From Kingdonia uniflora (Eukaryota > Streptophyta > Magnoliopsida > Ranunculales > Circaeasteraceae): 64,000 nucleotides of DNA. Made by a program: the position numbers and the translations under genes. The first letter of the stretch is position 1. Every line of letters starts with the position of its first letter. The notes below the pieces were generated by a model that was given only the letters and a program-made list of their open reading frames with translations, had not been told where the DNA came from and made no database searches. Where the stretch lies: positions 744,001 to 808,000 of the forward strand of contig JACGCM010000510.1 of assembly GCA_014058105.1 (NCBI GenBank). The letters run 5' to 3'. Shown one piece after another: positions 1 to 11,171 of this stretch.

Positions 1-652
1 CCATGACAGTAGAAGTGCTCTTATTATCTTATTATTACTTACTATCTTAGACCTGCTTTATTTGAGTGTTTGGTTCGGAACATCTTCCAGCCAGGAGAAA
101 CCCCATTATATCTCTTACATGGCAAATTTGCCATTATCGATCACAAAACCACTGTAGTAAAAGGTATAAGTGAGCCAAGATATCAAGATTCCAACAATAT
201 TGTCTTTATTCGGAACCCTTTGCTGATAAAGAGAACTGCAATATCGACTCAGACCATATCCATCAGAAAATATTGCAAAATTTTAGAAATATTAGGCGAA
301 AACAACAACTACATAAACTCTGCTGATGATTTTGGAAAATACTGTTTCGGCAATCATTCTAAAATTTGATACTTCGGACCCATACCGTGATTCCAGCCGG
401 TAATTTATTCCATCATGATACATGCATGCAACATGACATTCATTACCATGGTATTTTCTTCGAAACAACACTGCATTTATTCGTTGGAGATACAGGATAG
501 TACTAAGAGCATCTCCAGTAGTTGCCTAAATGTTTAAAATAATCTATGTCGTGTATGATTATTCAAGCTTGGGGCCTCTAGCTTGATTTTCATACTTGAA
601 TTTCATGCATCAGGCCTAAGGCGCTTAAACATCTCGTTCTCAGGAGCTTAAG

Positions 653-724
653 CCTTATGCACTCTAAAAAGTTGGGCTCCTAAACCTTATGCGCCCTAAA
701 AAGTTGGGCTCTTAAATCTTATGG
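653..724. repeat. 32-bp tandem repeat, about 2.3 units
   Basis: Units start at 653 and 685, with a partial third at 717. Each begins CCTTATGC or a near variant and contains CTAAAAAGTTGGGCTC. The first two differ at only a few positions. It is non-coding, and I infer local slippage or unequal exchange. Confidence 0.8.
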
Positions 725-831
725 CCTATATAATCTCTAGTGACCCATATTTTCAGATCGTTGTTGTGGGCATTTGTGCATATTATTTTATGGCTTGTTG
801 CACTTCGTTTTTTATTATTATCTAACATCCT

Positions 832-921
832 AGTACATTGGATCATAGCCTTTATAGCATCTTGCTTCAATTTGAAACCAAAAGCGAAGAGTCCAGTACA
901 TTGGATCATAGCCTTTATAGC
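832..921. repeat. Direct duplication with 63-bp period
   Basis: A 27-bp segment beginning AGTACATTGGATCATAGCC occurs at 832-858 and again at 895-921, apparently identical. The copies are separated by unrelated sequence, so the period is 63 bp. It creates overlapping ORFs on both strands, which I take as by-products. Confidence 0.85.
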
Positions 922-1140
922 CTTTATATCATCTTGATTCTTGGTATTAAACCCACTGTTACATCTGTAAAAAAAATTGCATCAGAAATTCAGAAGGAGA
1001 TGATGGAACATTTGGTTCTTTTATGTCAGAGCGTGACTGCGTTGGTCATTCTCTTTTCTCTCCAGATCCTTATATATGGCAAGTACTTTTATCTATTGTT
1101 ATATCATGATTATGATTCAGTAAATGATAGATCTTGAGGA

Positions 1141-3551
1141 TATTCTACAGTGGTATATTGTTGTTATAGTTATGGCATGAATTTGATTGTCTTAGAACCC
1201 ATCACTTCGTCAGGTTTCGTTTAGAGGTTAGAGCCCAATTTTACCTTTACTATGATTTAAGTTTTGTGTAAGAATTACTCGTGTTTGGATGGTATGCTAC
1301 ATTACTTAGGCTATTCTTTTAGAAATTATTTGTGATACTGTAAATCTAGAATAAGTTCGTCAAGCTCCGTTAGGGAGATGTACCTGTTGGTAGTACTCTT
1401 AAACCATCTATAGTTGTTGAACCATTGTAGTTTGTAGTGGCAGAGGTTACTTGCTAGAAGCTTTAGTATTTTTGTACCATCTTTATATTGTTATTTTTTT
1501 ATGGAAAGAAGATCTGGGAATTACTCCATGGTGATAATAGTGATATGAGGATATGTTAGGTATGAGCTCTTCATGTTAGCTTGGAGTTTAATGTAAAAAC
1601 CTGTAGGTTCCTTTCATATTTTGGATTTCCCTACATACTAAGAATTTACCATCTCTGGGCCACTTAGAAATTCTATTAACCGCGTATTGTGGTTAATGAT
1701 TTAACACTTATTAAGATTAGGATAGTGACATAGGGCATATTAAGTCGATGGTAAAATTTGGACTGATAAACCATAAGGTCGTGGATGGCTTAGGCATTCC
1801 TTAATAAACTAGGCTTGAATGCTTTAGGTTGGTTTTGAGATGCTATTTGGAGGAGTTTATGAGTATTGTTAGAAACATAGATGATGCATAAAAGTATTTG
1901 TTACGGAGCTTTACATGTGTTTAAATATATATTTGAGTATAAATCTTAAATCAATATGTCATGTTGATAATATTTGGTATTCCTATGAGAGCAAGTAGTT
2001 GACACGGGTTATAAAGGGCTTACAATATGTGACTTGTCTTAGGTCTTAGATAGGACTTGGTTTGGAGTTGTATTTGACTTGGACATTCTAATTACTATAT
2101 TATAGATCGTGTAAGATTATAATTAGTGAGACGAGAGTCGTATAACAATAGTTTCTTGAGGATTTATTGGAGGTATGGACTTTACCAGCTTGGGAGATCT
2201 TTTGGACATGGTGACCTTGGGAAGGTATCATTATTTGAATCTAGGCGTCTATATTTGGGATGATTAGAAGAGATCATATATCCTTTCTAACTTTAGGGCC
2301 GGTCGTTCATTCCATAGTAGTCTTAGATGATTCTTTAGTATAACCTTCCTAGCAACCTATCTAGAGAATTATTTTCCATGATTCTATAGTGCGTGACTTA
2401 TATTCGTTCTGACGCTTAGAAATTCCTTTCGATATAGTCATATTGACAGATAGATCTTTGGATGTTGGAGCTTTACTTCATTTGATAGAGTCCTTACTTG
2501 TTATTAAAGTGAGGGTAGATAAATCATCTGGTTGCAAGAATGGTAGGTCTTTTGATATAGTCCCAGATGCTTCTTCGGCAGGGGCAGACAGATCATTTGA
2601 TTCTTCTTAGATTTAAACCTCTTCATTTCCATTTCGTTGGGTGATTTTGAGTTATTGTACATAGTAGGGCTATGCTATTACGGTCCTTGGGTTCGAATCC
2701 CTAAATAAAAGACTCGATTACTGCTAGTCAGTGTCCAAGGGTTGCAAGTCCCTAAATTATTTCCCTGTTACTTCTCGGTTGCATGCTTCGCGGGTATCCC
2801 ATGGGCTTAGATCCCTAAAAGTAAAAATAAATTAGGTTTTAGACCTGTAGGTTGAAACTCCTTGAACACCCTGATCAGGTGCGTTACCCGTTAAATCCTG
2901 GCTCAAAAAAAAAGAATCCGCCAATCCCTGGCTCGATAATAAGGGATACATTTCTGTTAATTAAATAAGGGTACGAGTGTTTGATCCCACTGAATTAAAA
3001 GTGACCCTGTATACTTGACTTCCTAGTTCTCTTTCCACATCTACCATACCTCTTAGGTCGTAGTAGTTAGATCTAAGTTTAGGTTATCACATTGGGATTT
3101 TTAGTTTTACTTAGACCGTCTCCTTAGAACTTGCAGCTTGGTTACAATTCACCTATACTTCTGTCAGGTTTTTCATGTCTCTTAACTGTAATTATCTTGG
3201 TCTGTCATGTCATATGACCTTGGATATTTGTATTTGCTGAGCGTTGCTTGCTGACGTCTTGCGCATATATTTTTTTAGGTGAATCATTGCAGCAGCGATA
3301 CTAGTAGTTGGAGCAAGCTGGACTTGTATGTTTTGGAGTTTTTTCCATCCTTGTGGTATTATTTTTTATTATATCTTTTTTTATATTATTCTTCCACAGC
3401 ATAGTTTCATAGTGTTGTTGATGTATTTACGATTTATTTTAAATTGTAGTACGTCTTTTGGGGGTTCGTCTTCAGGATGCCCGTCACTACACCTCAGAAT
3501 TTACGTTCTTAATAGATTATTAAAAAGCCAATTTTGGGGGCATGACATAAT
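1141..3551. other. Non-coding stretch, possibly decayed Ty3/gypsy LTR and leader
   Basis: There is no coding signal over about 2.4 kb. The right part (about 3440-3551) ends in AATTTTGGGGGCATGACA after a segment reading GGATGCCCGTCAC. That resembles the 3' ends of many plant Ty3/gypsy LTRs, which finish in GGGGCGTGACA. I saw no matching second LTR, primer site or pol domain, so this is only a suggestion. Short phrases of the type GGGTT..AA.TCCCTAAA recur around 2690-2830. Confidence 0.3.
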
Positions 3552-3831
3552 ATTTTTTGCAAAAAAAAACTTGTCAGGAGCATAGGTTTTATGCCCCCTA
3601 TTCTTTCTTTTAATTAGAGTCGTGGGGCTTACGAGGCCTATCAAGCATATCTTTCTTGTTAAGAAGTGAGAAACAAAATTAGACCTTACTTCTGTTAGAA
3701 TCATAGGAATGGTAATGGTATCCGTATGTGGAAAGACAACTGGATTATTACTCTTGACACTCTCAAATTCATTACTATCTGAACAAAAGATATGACATTA
3801 AGTGGGTCTCTGAACTTGTTAATTCTTATAC

Positions 3832-4079
3832 TGTTAGGAGTTGGGTCTAGCCTAAGGTGAGAGCCCAACTGGGTTGGGGTATCCTACTGGACTCCTAACA
3901 AGCCCATAAACCTTTAATGTTTATGGGGAGAGTTTAAGTAGGATAGGTAACCTATGTTTTAGGGTTATCTTATTTGTAGTACGTACAGAGAAATAATTCT
4001 CAATTAATAAGAAATCATCTTCTCTCTTAATTTCTCTTAATATATACTTATTAAGCTTAGATTCTATAATTCCTCAACA
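3832..4079 (+). mobile_element. Candidate short LTR followed by a primer-site-like motif
   Basis: The segment starts TGTTAGGAG and ends CTCAACA, so it has TG..CA ends with imperfect short inverted termini. It is directly followed by CGCTATCAGCACG, resembling the ACACGTTATCAGCACG string often seen just inside short plant copia/TRIM LTRs. At 248 bp it fits a small LTR. No partner LTR was found. Downstream sequence to 4580 has short open stretches but no recognised gag. It may be a solo or 5' LTR of a small non-autonomous element. Confidence 0.45.
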
Positions 4080-4792
4080 CGCTATCAGCACGTAAGCTAG
4101 TGGATCAAGAGGAGAAGAAAGAACATTCTAATAAGCGTTTTTAGTGAATTTTTACGATCAATAGAGGTATTTTAAAAAAATTGAATTTAGATTTAATTTC
4201 TCTCTAATCTATTATTTATGTTATCCAAATATGGATTAGAAGTATTTTTCTCTATTTTTTTCGGATTAAAAAGAATCAATTTTGGTATTTTACCCTTGAT
4301 TAAGGGTTATTTTCAAACCAAAATTTATTTCTTTGTTGACATTGGATAGAGGTGAGACTATTTTTTTTGGTAGCCTATCCCACGAGCTTTCAAACGGTAT
4401 ATGACACATCTCAGGGAGATGTCCCAATCGCTGGAAAAGTAATGTTGAAACTAGGCAGTTTCACAGCCAAAAATAACATTTTTAGGTCAGATGACTTTTT
4501 TTTTGCAAAAAGTTTAGTAATATATAATGGAAATAGTATTACAGAAGGATGGGATCTGCTTGTTACCTTCTAGTACATGCACTAGTGAGGAGGAAGGAGA
4601 CCCTGTCTAGTTACAAAACATAAAATAATAACAACATGAGCACTAAATTTAATATCAACCCATCTCATCATGCTTTTCTGAGTCTGTAGTAGTCAGTGGA
4701 TTGATTCTTAATTTGCTGTAAGTATTCTAGCTTGCCATCATGCCATTCTTCCATAGGATGGTTGGGGTCTGAGACTCTTCTTGCGAGATGGT
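4080..4792. other. Non-coding flank left of the SIRE-like element
   Basis: I see no gene. A 73-codon frame at 4352-4573 is unrecognised and probably internal sequence of the small LTR element to its left. If the SIRE-like element inserted into an intron of IDN2-like copy 1, this should be the left half of that intron. However, I found no IDN2 exon 4-like sequence here or further left. Confidence 0.4.
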
Positions 4793-5865
4793 TGAAATAT
4801 CTATATTTGGAGTTTGTTTCATTCCGTGTCTAGAATAGGTATCAACACTTCCTCGTGGTTATTCATCATTAAAGATTGCACGTAAAGCGACTATAGCTGG
4901 ACTAACACTGAACAGGTAAGTGGGTTTATATCTCTTTGCTCTAAATTTCAAGCCTTTAGTATTTTACAGAGTATAAAAAGAAAGTGATGTCTTTTTGATA
5001 AAAATAGGTCTCTGTTTGAAGAGGCTTTTATTCTATTCGAATAAGATCTTGTTCGAATAAGAGTTAGTATCTATTCAAACATTTAGGCTAAGAACTATGT
5101 TTGTTCGAATAAAACTTGTTCTGTTTGAATAGACTATTTCTCTGTTTGAATATATTACCTGGGAATTTTTTTATTCAAATATGTTATATTCGAATAAAAC
5201 TTGAATAGACTATTTATCTATTCGAACAAATTGCCTCAGAACTTCATTTGTTCGAATAAGATTTGTATCCTATTTGAATATAAATTATTCTATCCGAATA
5301 GACTTTGTCTCTATTCGAACAGAGGTTGGGTTTTCTGTTTTACTATTTAAGACATCATTTCTTTTCTCATAACTCACCTCTTCCAAAACCTATTTTTTGA
5401 GGGCTTGAATTTTTAAAGAGAGAATAAATTTCTTTGATTGATTCAAACGAGAATTAGCAATTTAAACTTGAATCAATCATTGACTCACAAACCCAAATCA
5501 TGATTTGAAGAACTTGTGAGATTCAAGATTGAAAGCTTTGACAAGAGATTGAAGCGAGGCGTTACGAGAATGAAAGGTGTTGTGAGAACGTAGAATTGAT
5601 TGCGATGAGTTCAATTAGAAGAGAGGTAACCACGGGATGTGTTTATTGAGTCTGTAAGTAATTAAATTCTTGTAATTTTATTTCAATAGTAGATTGTTTA
5701 GCTGTCGAGTGATTCGGCAGCGACCTGTGGGTTTTTCTCCTAAGAAAGGTTTCCCACAGGGTTAAAATTCTTTGGTCTTGTGTTTAATTTCTAATTGCCT
5801 GCAAATACTAGATAATCGAATCAATTTGAATTAGGTTAAAGTTAGATCATTAATTCAAAGGAATT
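4793..5865 (+). mobile_element. 5' LTR of SIRE-like Ty1/copia element
   Basis: The LTR begins TGAAATATCTATATTTGGAG and is related along its length to the LTR starting at 43093. Shared blocks include GGAGTTTGTTTC, CACTGAACAGGTAAGTGGGTTT, AGAGGTAACCACGGGATGTG and GTAGATTGTTTAGCTGTCGAGTG. The two diverge after AATTCAAAGGAATT near 5865. The usual LTR end and TGGTATCAGAGC-type primer site are missing, and only about 20 bases lie between this point and the gag start codon. A small deletion has therefore probably removed the LTR end and primer site. The middle carries an array of TTCGAATA motifs. Confidence 0.85.
5010..5340. repeat. TTCGAATA palindrome array in the 5' LTR
   Basis: About fifteen exact or one-off versions of the palindrome TATTCGAATA (ATTCGAATAAG, GTTCGAATAA, ATTCGAACAG and similar) lie within about 330 bp at irregular spacing of 15-35 bp. 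The intervening sequence is not itself repeated. The same motif class recurs at 40326-40580 and 43285-43480. I infer repeated regulatory sites or decayed slippage products in the LTR. Confidence 0.75.
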
Positions 5866-5886
5866 CTTTCACTGGTGAAGGCTTTA

Positions 5887-5931
5887 ATGGCCGCAGCTGA
5901 ATCGAATACCACCCACAAGTAACGCCACCCT
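5887..5931 (+). pseudogene. First codons of SIRE-like gag, cut off by the nested insertion
   Basis: An ATG at 5887 opens a short frame reading MAAAESNTTHK before a stop. The remainder of gag resumes at 34105 after 28 kb of other elements, with the conserved PPLYDSKDYPYWK start. The reading frames on both sides are compatible. The pentamer ACCCT occurs at both edges (5927-5931 and 34104-34108), as expected for a target duplication. The in-frame TAA before the break shows independent decay. Confidence 0.75.
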
Positions 5932-5934
5932 TTT

Positions 5935-6600
5935 GTAATAGCTCTCTAAACTTCTGATATGATTGTCGTGATCTCAGCTATATTGTTTATTGCATATCCA
6001 ATGGCTTTGTTATAAGTTCCCACAACTTCATCGTTGTTGTCTCTGCAGATAATCCCAATTCTTACATTTCCTAGGTTGCCTAATGTCAAGCCATCACAGC
6101 AGATCTTTGTCTTGTTTGGTGTTGGAAGCTCTCATCAACAGCTCTCAATGTTACTGCCCTGTCGTGGTCTGTACTAAACATTTAATGCCTTTATGATCTT
6201 GAGGTCCTGCATAGTATTGTTTATAGTGTTTTTAGAAAGGTGAGCTGTGTCTGTAATGTTTGTAAGGATGTGCAGCGTAATTTTATGGAGAGTAAGCTTT
6301 AATCCATTTTATTTCTAGTTGTTCCTTGCTCACCAGATGTTGTTGCAGACGGAGAAGACCATGGCCACCCAGAGATCATTAATATAGGAACTGGACCCTT
6401 GTCCTCTTTCTAAGATTGTTCTCCAAGTGTCTATCGGTATAATGGGATCATAAGAGAAGTAATTGGTGGTTCTCTGCCAGAGAGAGACAACAAATAGGCA
6501 TTGCAGAAGAACACGTTTTTCAGTTTTCGTAGAATTGTTGCATTGGTGGCAAACTGAGACTAGAGAGATACCTTTCTTCATAATGGTGTCTTCCATTAGA
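5935..6600 (-). pseudogene. LINE RNase H and zf-RVT region
   Basis: The minus strand near 5935-6120 reads CDGLTLGNLGNVRIGIICRD followed by an AIGYAINN block, the plant LINE RNase H pattern. At 6330-6596 it reads VCHQCNNSTKTEKRVLLQC, the zf-RVT signature, followed by an aromatic-rich stretch typical of LINE C-termini. Frame changes separate the two blocks, so no single protein can be made. Confidence 0.75.
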
Positions 6601-6938
6601 AGGAGATGATTCAGCAGACGCCATGCGAAGTCTCCAAATCTTGGATGAATTTCCTTACTCCAAACATAATTCCACCACCATGCCGTATCTTCTTGTCTAC
6701 GCAGAGTTTCAAATGTGTTCTTGGTTGAGAATGCCCCTCATAGGTCTAGTTTCTTGATCATAGTGTCCTGGTTATTGGGGTTATACTGGATATGCTGAAT
6801 ATTTATTCTGAGTGCCAGAAGGTGGAGTAGAATGTCATTAGGAAAGTGCGATCCATGTGGGTTGATAAAGTTGTTAAGCCTAGCCTTACAGTGTTTCAAC
6901 ATATGTCTAGGCAGCTCTATATAGCCCAAGAGAGGGAT

Positions 6939-8385
6939 TTATGTAGCCCATGTGTCTTTCCAGAAATCAATTTTTGTGCCATCTCTAATGAGCCAACTAA
7001 TGTAAGGTTTTGAGAGGGCAGCTCCAGTTTGGATACCAGACCAGATAGTAGATGGTTTGTGATATCGAATAGTGTCTCTACTCTTTATACTAAATTTTGA
7101 TTTAAGAAATATTGCCCAGTCTTTTATTTCCTGTTTGAAGACCCAGTGAAGTTTGCAAAGCATCGCATTGTTTACTTCCCCCAGACTTCAGACACTGAGG
7201 CCCCCTTCTTTAATCGGTTTGCATACATTTTCTCATTTTAACATCACGCCTTTCCTTTTTTTTAGATCCCCAGTCCATATATAGTTTCTAAGAATGTTAT
7301 CTCCTTCTTTAATAAGCGAATGAGGCCACTTGTAGAGTGCATATTATGTATGGGTATGCTATTCAGGATTGACTTTCTAAGTATAACTCATCCCTGGAAG
7401 GAGATCATGCTATCAGGTCAGTTGTTTGCCCTTTTATGATTTTTTTCGATCAGAGGCAATATGGCTTGCTTTGTGACTCTCCCTTGTATGAGTGGAATTC
7501 CGAACTATGTCTCAGGAAATTTGTCTTCCTTGAACCTAAAGATTTCTGAGACACATCTTCTATGAGTGAAAGGAATACTGTTCATGGAGATCTTTATTTT
7601 GGCTATACTTATCTCTTGCCCAGACACTATCTGATAGTCTGTTAAGATAGCCTAGAGCTGTCGCAGGCATCTGTTGTTCCCATTCACAAAAAGAAAAATA
7701 TTATCTGCAAAGAATAGGTGAGTGGGTCCGTGCGTAAGCTTTGTTGATGTCATGGTTTACATTCGGCCTTATTCTCTGGCCTATTGGAGGTTAATGCTAA
7801 GTATGTCTTCCGAAATTGCAAAGAGGATTGGAGAGAGAGGGTCACCCTGCTTGTGACCTCTAGACATCCGAAAGAAACCTGATGGGCTACCATTAATAAG
7901 AATGGAGACCATACTGCTGCTGAAAATTGTTTGCATCCAAGAGCAGAATTTTGGAGCAAACCTAAAGCGTTTAAGATTGTGAAGATGTATGTCCAACACA
8001 TAGTGTTATATGCTTGATTGATGTCTCACTTGAGTGCCACATTGTCGTGCTTTTTCTTAATTTGCATCTCATTCGCCATTTTAGAGGCCATGCAGATGTT
8101 GTTATAAATGTTTTTATAATTCATGATAAAAGCATTCTGGTCTTTTGAAACACATCTATCAGCAATTAGAGATAGCCGAGTAGCCAGGATTTTTGTAATA
8201 ACTTTAAAAATAAAGTTACCAAGACAGATCGGGTTGTAATGTTGAATCAAGGACGGGTTATGGATTAATACAATGGTGTTGGAGTTAAAATGGTGATAAA
8301 TTCTACAAAAATGTGTTTTGGCTAAGTATCTCTTTTCGATTAGATCATTGGTGATAACTTCTTCCAATTGTATTTGCAGTTGCAT
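6939..8385 (-). pseudogene. LINE reverse transcriptase, broken
   Basis: Blocks in order on the minus strand: YNPICLGNFIFKVITKILATR with SLIADRCVSKDQNAF (8026-8385); NGSPSGFFRMSRGHKQGDPL (7781-7999), the LINE RT palm region; FADNIFLFV near 7690, where the catalytic FADD has become FADN; and WLIRDGTKIDFWKDTW (6939-7163), the end of the thumb/connection. Several stops and frameshifts separate the blocks. With an Asp of the catalytic pair replaced, the enzyme would be inactive even without the stops. Confidence 0.85.
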
Positions 8386-8468
8386 TATCTCTGTCTCTAG
8401 TTTTATTTTGTTACGCTGTTGGGTGACAGAGCTCTGTCTCCATCTCTTGATGTCGGCCTTGAGGCATC

Positions 8469-9290
8469 TCAGTTCATCATTATCAAGAATAGGGGAGCAG
8501 CAATTAGCGGCTTCTCCAAACTAGTTGCTACAAGTTCCCCGAATTCCGGTTCATCTCCCCAAGACTGTAGGTATCTGAATGGGATGCTGGAAGGCTTAGG
8601 TACTTGGCAGCAATCTCCCAGAATGAGTGAGCTGTCGGAGTGCGTTCGAGGGAACACCTTTATTCTCCAACCTAAAAAATTATTCTACCATTCTGCATTC
8701 TGCAAGTATCTGTCTAGGACTACTAGAGTTTTGTTGTTTCCACTTTAAGTATTATACCAGGTGAAAGTAAGTCTGGAGGAGGGGCTTCATTTAGTTTAGC
8801 ACTATCCAGAAAGTTGTTGAAATCCAAAACTACGTTTGTGGGGGTGGTATTCTGCCCCTTTTCTCAGAGAGCTGAATAACCACGTTGAAATCCCTGATGC
8901 ATATCTAGGGTCTCACATTGTTTGCAGCAAAATTAAAGAGGTTAGTCCAGAGCTTCAAAATGTTAATTTTATTGCAATTTGCATGAACAAAGGAGATGCA
9001 ATTCTCCATATAGTTCACCGTAATATATTGCTTTGAGAGAGAGAGAGTACATCAGGCTCAGGAGTTCTTTTTAGCCATAGTATCCATAAGTTGCCTTTCT
9101 CTGCATTTGTTCATTGGAAATGACTTTGTTATCATACCCCAGCAGCACAAAGTCTTTGCAGAAAATCTTTGGTTTACCAATGCCCAAAATATCTGGTTGT
9201 AATATTGATGTTATTTTCCTGAGATAGCGAGTCATTTTTTTTGTTCCCCAGCCCTCGGGCATTCCAGAAGATAGCTTTCATTGGTTTTTA
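8469..9290 (-). pseudogene. LINE endonuclease domain, broken
   Basis: The minus strand at 9071-9262 reads GWGTKKMTRYLRKITSILQP then DILGIGKPKIF, the start of a plant L1 endonuclease (expected RGLGN...PDI..I.EPK). Nearer the RT it reads TNVVLDFNNFLDSAKLNEAP, matching the second half. At 8469-8657 it reads FPRTHSDSSLIL, the SDH-type motif, with His changed. At least six in-frame stops lie between the blocks. Confidence 0.7.
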
Positions 9291-9319
9291 CGGGTAGATC
9301 GCGTCACTCTCGGGTCTAT

Positions 9320-9860
9320 GGTATATTCCTTACCCCCTTTATGTACTTGGTTTGGACCAAGCTATACCAGGTCTTCTTGTTCCATTCCATCAACCCAACT
9401 TGCCAGGTTGAGATTGTGTCTGACCTCATGTATAGCCATTAAGTAAGCATCTCCCTTAAGGATAATATCCTCATTTGTTGGTTCTGTTGTGATATCTGCG
9501 TCTGCAATAAAAGGAACTTCCTCATATGTTGGAACATTTGAGATATCTGTGTCTGCTACTCTGTTCTCCCCTTGCGTATTCGAGTTGGTGTTCATTCCAT
9601 CCTGCCCTCCCCCCCAGAAGGTGTCGAGTCTATTTATTCTATTTATTTTATATCATCCTCCACGTTTGTAAGAGCTTTAAACTGGTTATTCGTACCAGTA
9701 ACGTCGTTCTCCTTAGGTAATGATGGATGGTTACGTCTACCCTTTGTTATTGACCACCCCACATTCTCACTTTTTTTTTGTTGCAGCAATTGGTTAGATG
9801 GCCTAGACATGCCTGGGAAGTAAATAGGAGGTGATGTTGTACTGCTCTCCTCCAAAGTCT
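9320..9860 (-). pseudogene. LINE ORF1-like or 5' segment
   Basis: Two open stretches (77 codons ending near 9362, and the tail of the fused frame 9643-9860) carry acidic, Ser/Thr/Asn-rich sequence of no known fold, e.g. NVPTYEEVPFIADADITTEP. They lie just upstream of the endonuclease on the same strand, where LINE ORF1 or a linker is expected. A run of seven C at 9609-9615 is a likely frameshift site. Assignment is by position only. Confidence 0.45.
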
Positions 9861-9865
9861 CCTGA

Positions 9866-10507
9866 AAATATACTTCATATTTTTTCATTAAGTTCGCAAA
9901 TATTCTACTATTGAAATGTGACCCTCCATCACTAATGATCGTCCTCGGCGTACCATAACGGTAGAAAATGTTCTCTTTAAGAAACTTGACAACAACTGAA
10001 CTATCGTTGGTTTTGGTAGGAATGGCCTCTGCCCACTTAGTTACATAGTCAACTGCTAACAAGATGTATGTATATCCTGAAGATGGTGTAAATGTACCTA
10101 TGAACTCGATGCTCCAAACGTCGAAGGGTTCAATAATCAAAATAGGGTTTAGGGGCATCATATTTTAATGAGACAAGGTTCCCATTCTCTGGCATTTATC
10201 ACAAGCCTTGCAAAATTCGTGAGCATCACAAAATAAGTTTGGCCAATAAAACCACATTGCAAAATTTTAGCAAAGGTCTTTTTAGAACTAAAATGATCAC
10301 CACAAGCGTGGGTGTGGCAAAATTCAATGATTTTGATATGTTCAGAATCTTGGACACATCGACAAATAATTTGATCATAGCAATACTTAAATAAGTATGG
10401 ATCATCCCAAAAAAAACATTAGACCTTACTAAGGAATTTACTTTTATCGGGATTGGTCTAAAAGCTAGGAAGTTGCCATGTGGCAAGATAATTCGCAATG
10501 TCCACAA
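9866..10507 (-). pseudogene. Athila integrase, 3'-truncated
   Basis: The HHCC zinc finger is readable (HTHACGDHF...CKACDKCQ) across one frameshift near 10230. The core follows: DVWSIEFIGTFTP, AVDYVTKWAEAIPTK, and ISDGGSHFNSRIFANLMKKY. In the first catalytic block the expected Asp (IDFMG) reads Glu (IEFIG); the second Asp (ISDGG) is present. The frame then runs into LINE sequence near 9866, so the third acidic residue and the C-terminal domain are absent. The element could not integrate itself. Confidence 0.88.
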
Positions 10508-11015
10508 ACCATGGTGCGGAAGTCATTGAGTGAATAAACATGAGTTGCTCATCGGGAAATGACTTACGAATAGGTAACGACTGATCTGGAGATTCATTGT
10601 CCAATAAAGAAAGGTGGTCTGCTACAATATTTTCGATACCCTTTTTTATCTCGAATCTCGATATCAAACTCCTAAAGTAACATTATCCACCAGATCAAAC
10701 GCTGCTTGGTGTCCTTCTTGGAGAAATGGTGATTGATAGCAGCGTGATCCGTATAGACTATTACTTTCAAACCTAGGAGATAAGAACGAAATTTCTCCAG
10801 AGTAAATGCTATCGCCATAAGCTCTTTTTTGTGGTTATATAATTCAGTTGTGCATCATTAAGAGTTTTACTGGCATAATAGATAACGTGTGAAAGATTAT
10901 CAATGTGTTGTGCCAAAACAACCCCAATGCCATAATCAGATGCATCACACGTTAACTCAAAAGGTTCATTCCAATTAGGAGGTTGGATAATGGGTAAAGA
11001 CCTCAGATGTATCAT
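10458..11015 (-). pseudogene. Athila RNase H domain
   Basis: Starts with WNEPFELTCDASDYGIGVVL and [19 protein letters not shown] (10809-11015), then after a frame change [20 protein letters not shown] and ADHLSLLDNES (10458-10667). This is the normal Ty3/gypsy RNase H succession with the acidic residues in CDAS and YTDH readable. The break lies near 10800. Confidence 0.82.
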
Positions 11016-11171
11016 GAGATTCTCAAAAGAATCAAGACAAGGACCATCGAATAAGAAGGTGGTGTCTTTGGCGAGGAAATTGCTAAGGGGTCGAGAAATT
11101 TTGCTAAATTCTGGAAAAAAACATCGATAAAATCCAACATGCCCCAGGAATGATCGAACATCCTTAACATT

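Larger units (their letters stand above)
1..1140. other. Unassigned left-edge DNA with one unrecognised ORF
   Basis: I recognise no gene here. A 99-codon plus-strand frame at 70-369 (start VRNIFQPGETPLYLLHGKF) matches no family I know. It could be a host exon, a retroelement scrap or chance, and nothing adjoining it supports a gene model. Further ORFs at 740-1137 run through a local duplication and look accidental. The stretch 370-650 holds nothing recognisable. Confidence 0.3.
5932..9862 (-). mobile_element. Degenerate L1-type LINE, minus strand
   Basis: Read from right to left, the domains follow plant L1 order: an ORF1-like low-complexity part (9320-9860), apurinic endonuclease (8750-9290), reverse transcriptase (7160-8390), zf-RVT cysteine/histidine region (6330-6600) and RNase H (about 5935-6120). 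Every domain has stops and frameshifts. The right edge fuses directly to Athila integrase near 9862. The left edge sits on the SIRE gag break with a short T run (AAAA on the element strand) that could be a worn tail. No convincing target duplication joins the two ends, so the boundaries reflect later rearrangement or 5' truncation. Confidence 0.85.

Noticed and set aside
2680..2760. A GGTTCGAATCCC string like a tRNA T-loop or SINE B box
   Set aside because: I could not find a matching A box, acceptor stem or anticodon arm at the right distance, and no poly-A or poly-T tail of a SINE.
1..4792. Upstream exons (zf-XS, XS) of IDN2-like copy 1
   Set aside because: Expected if the SIRE-like element had inserted into an intron, but no CPFC, XS or exon 4-like sequence was found, so I do not annotate them.
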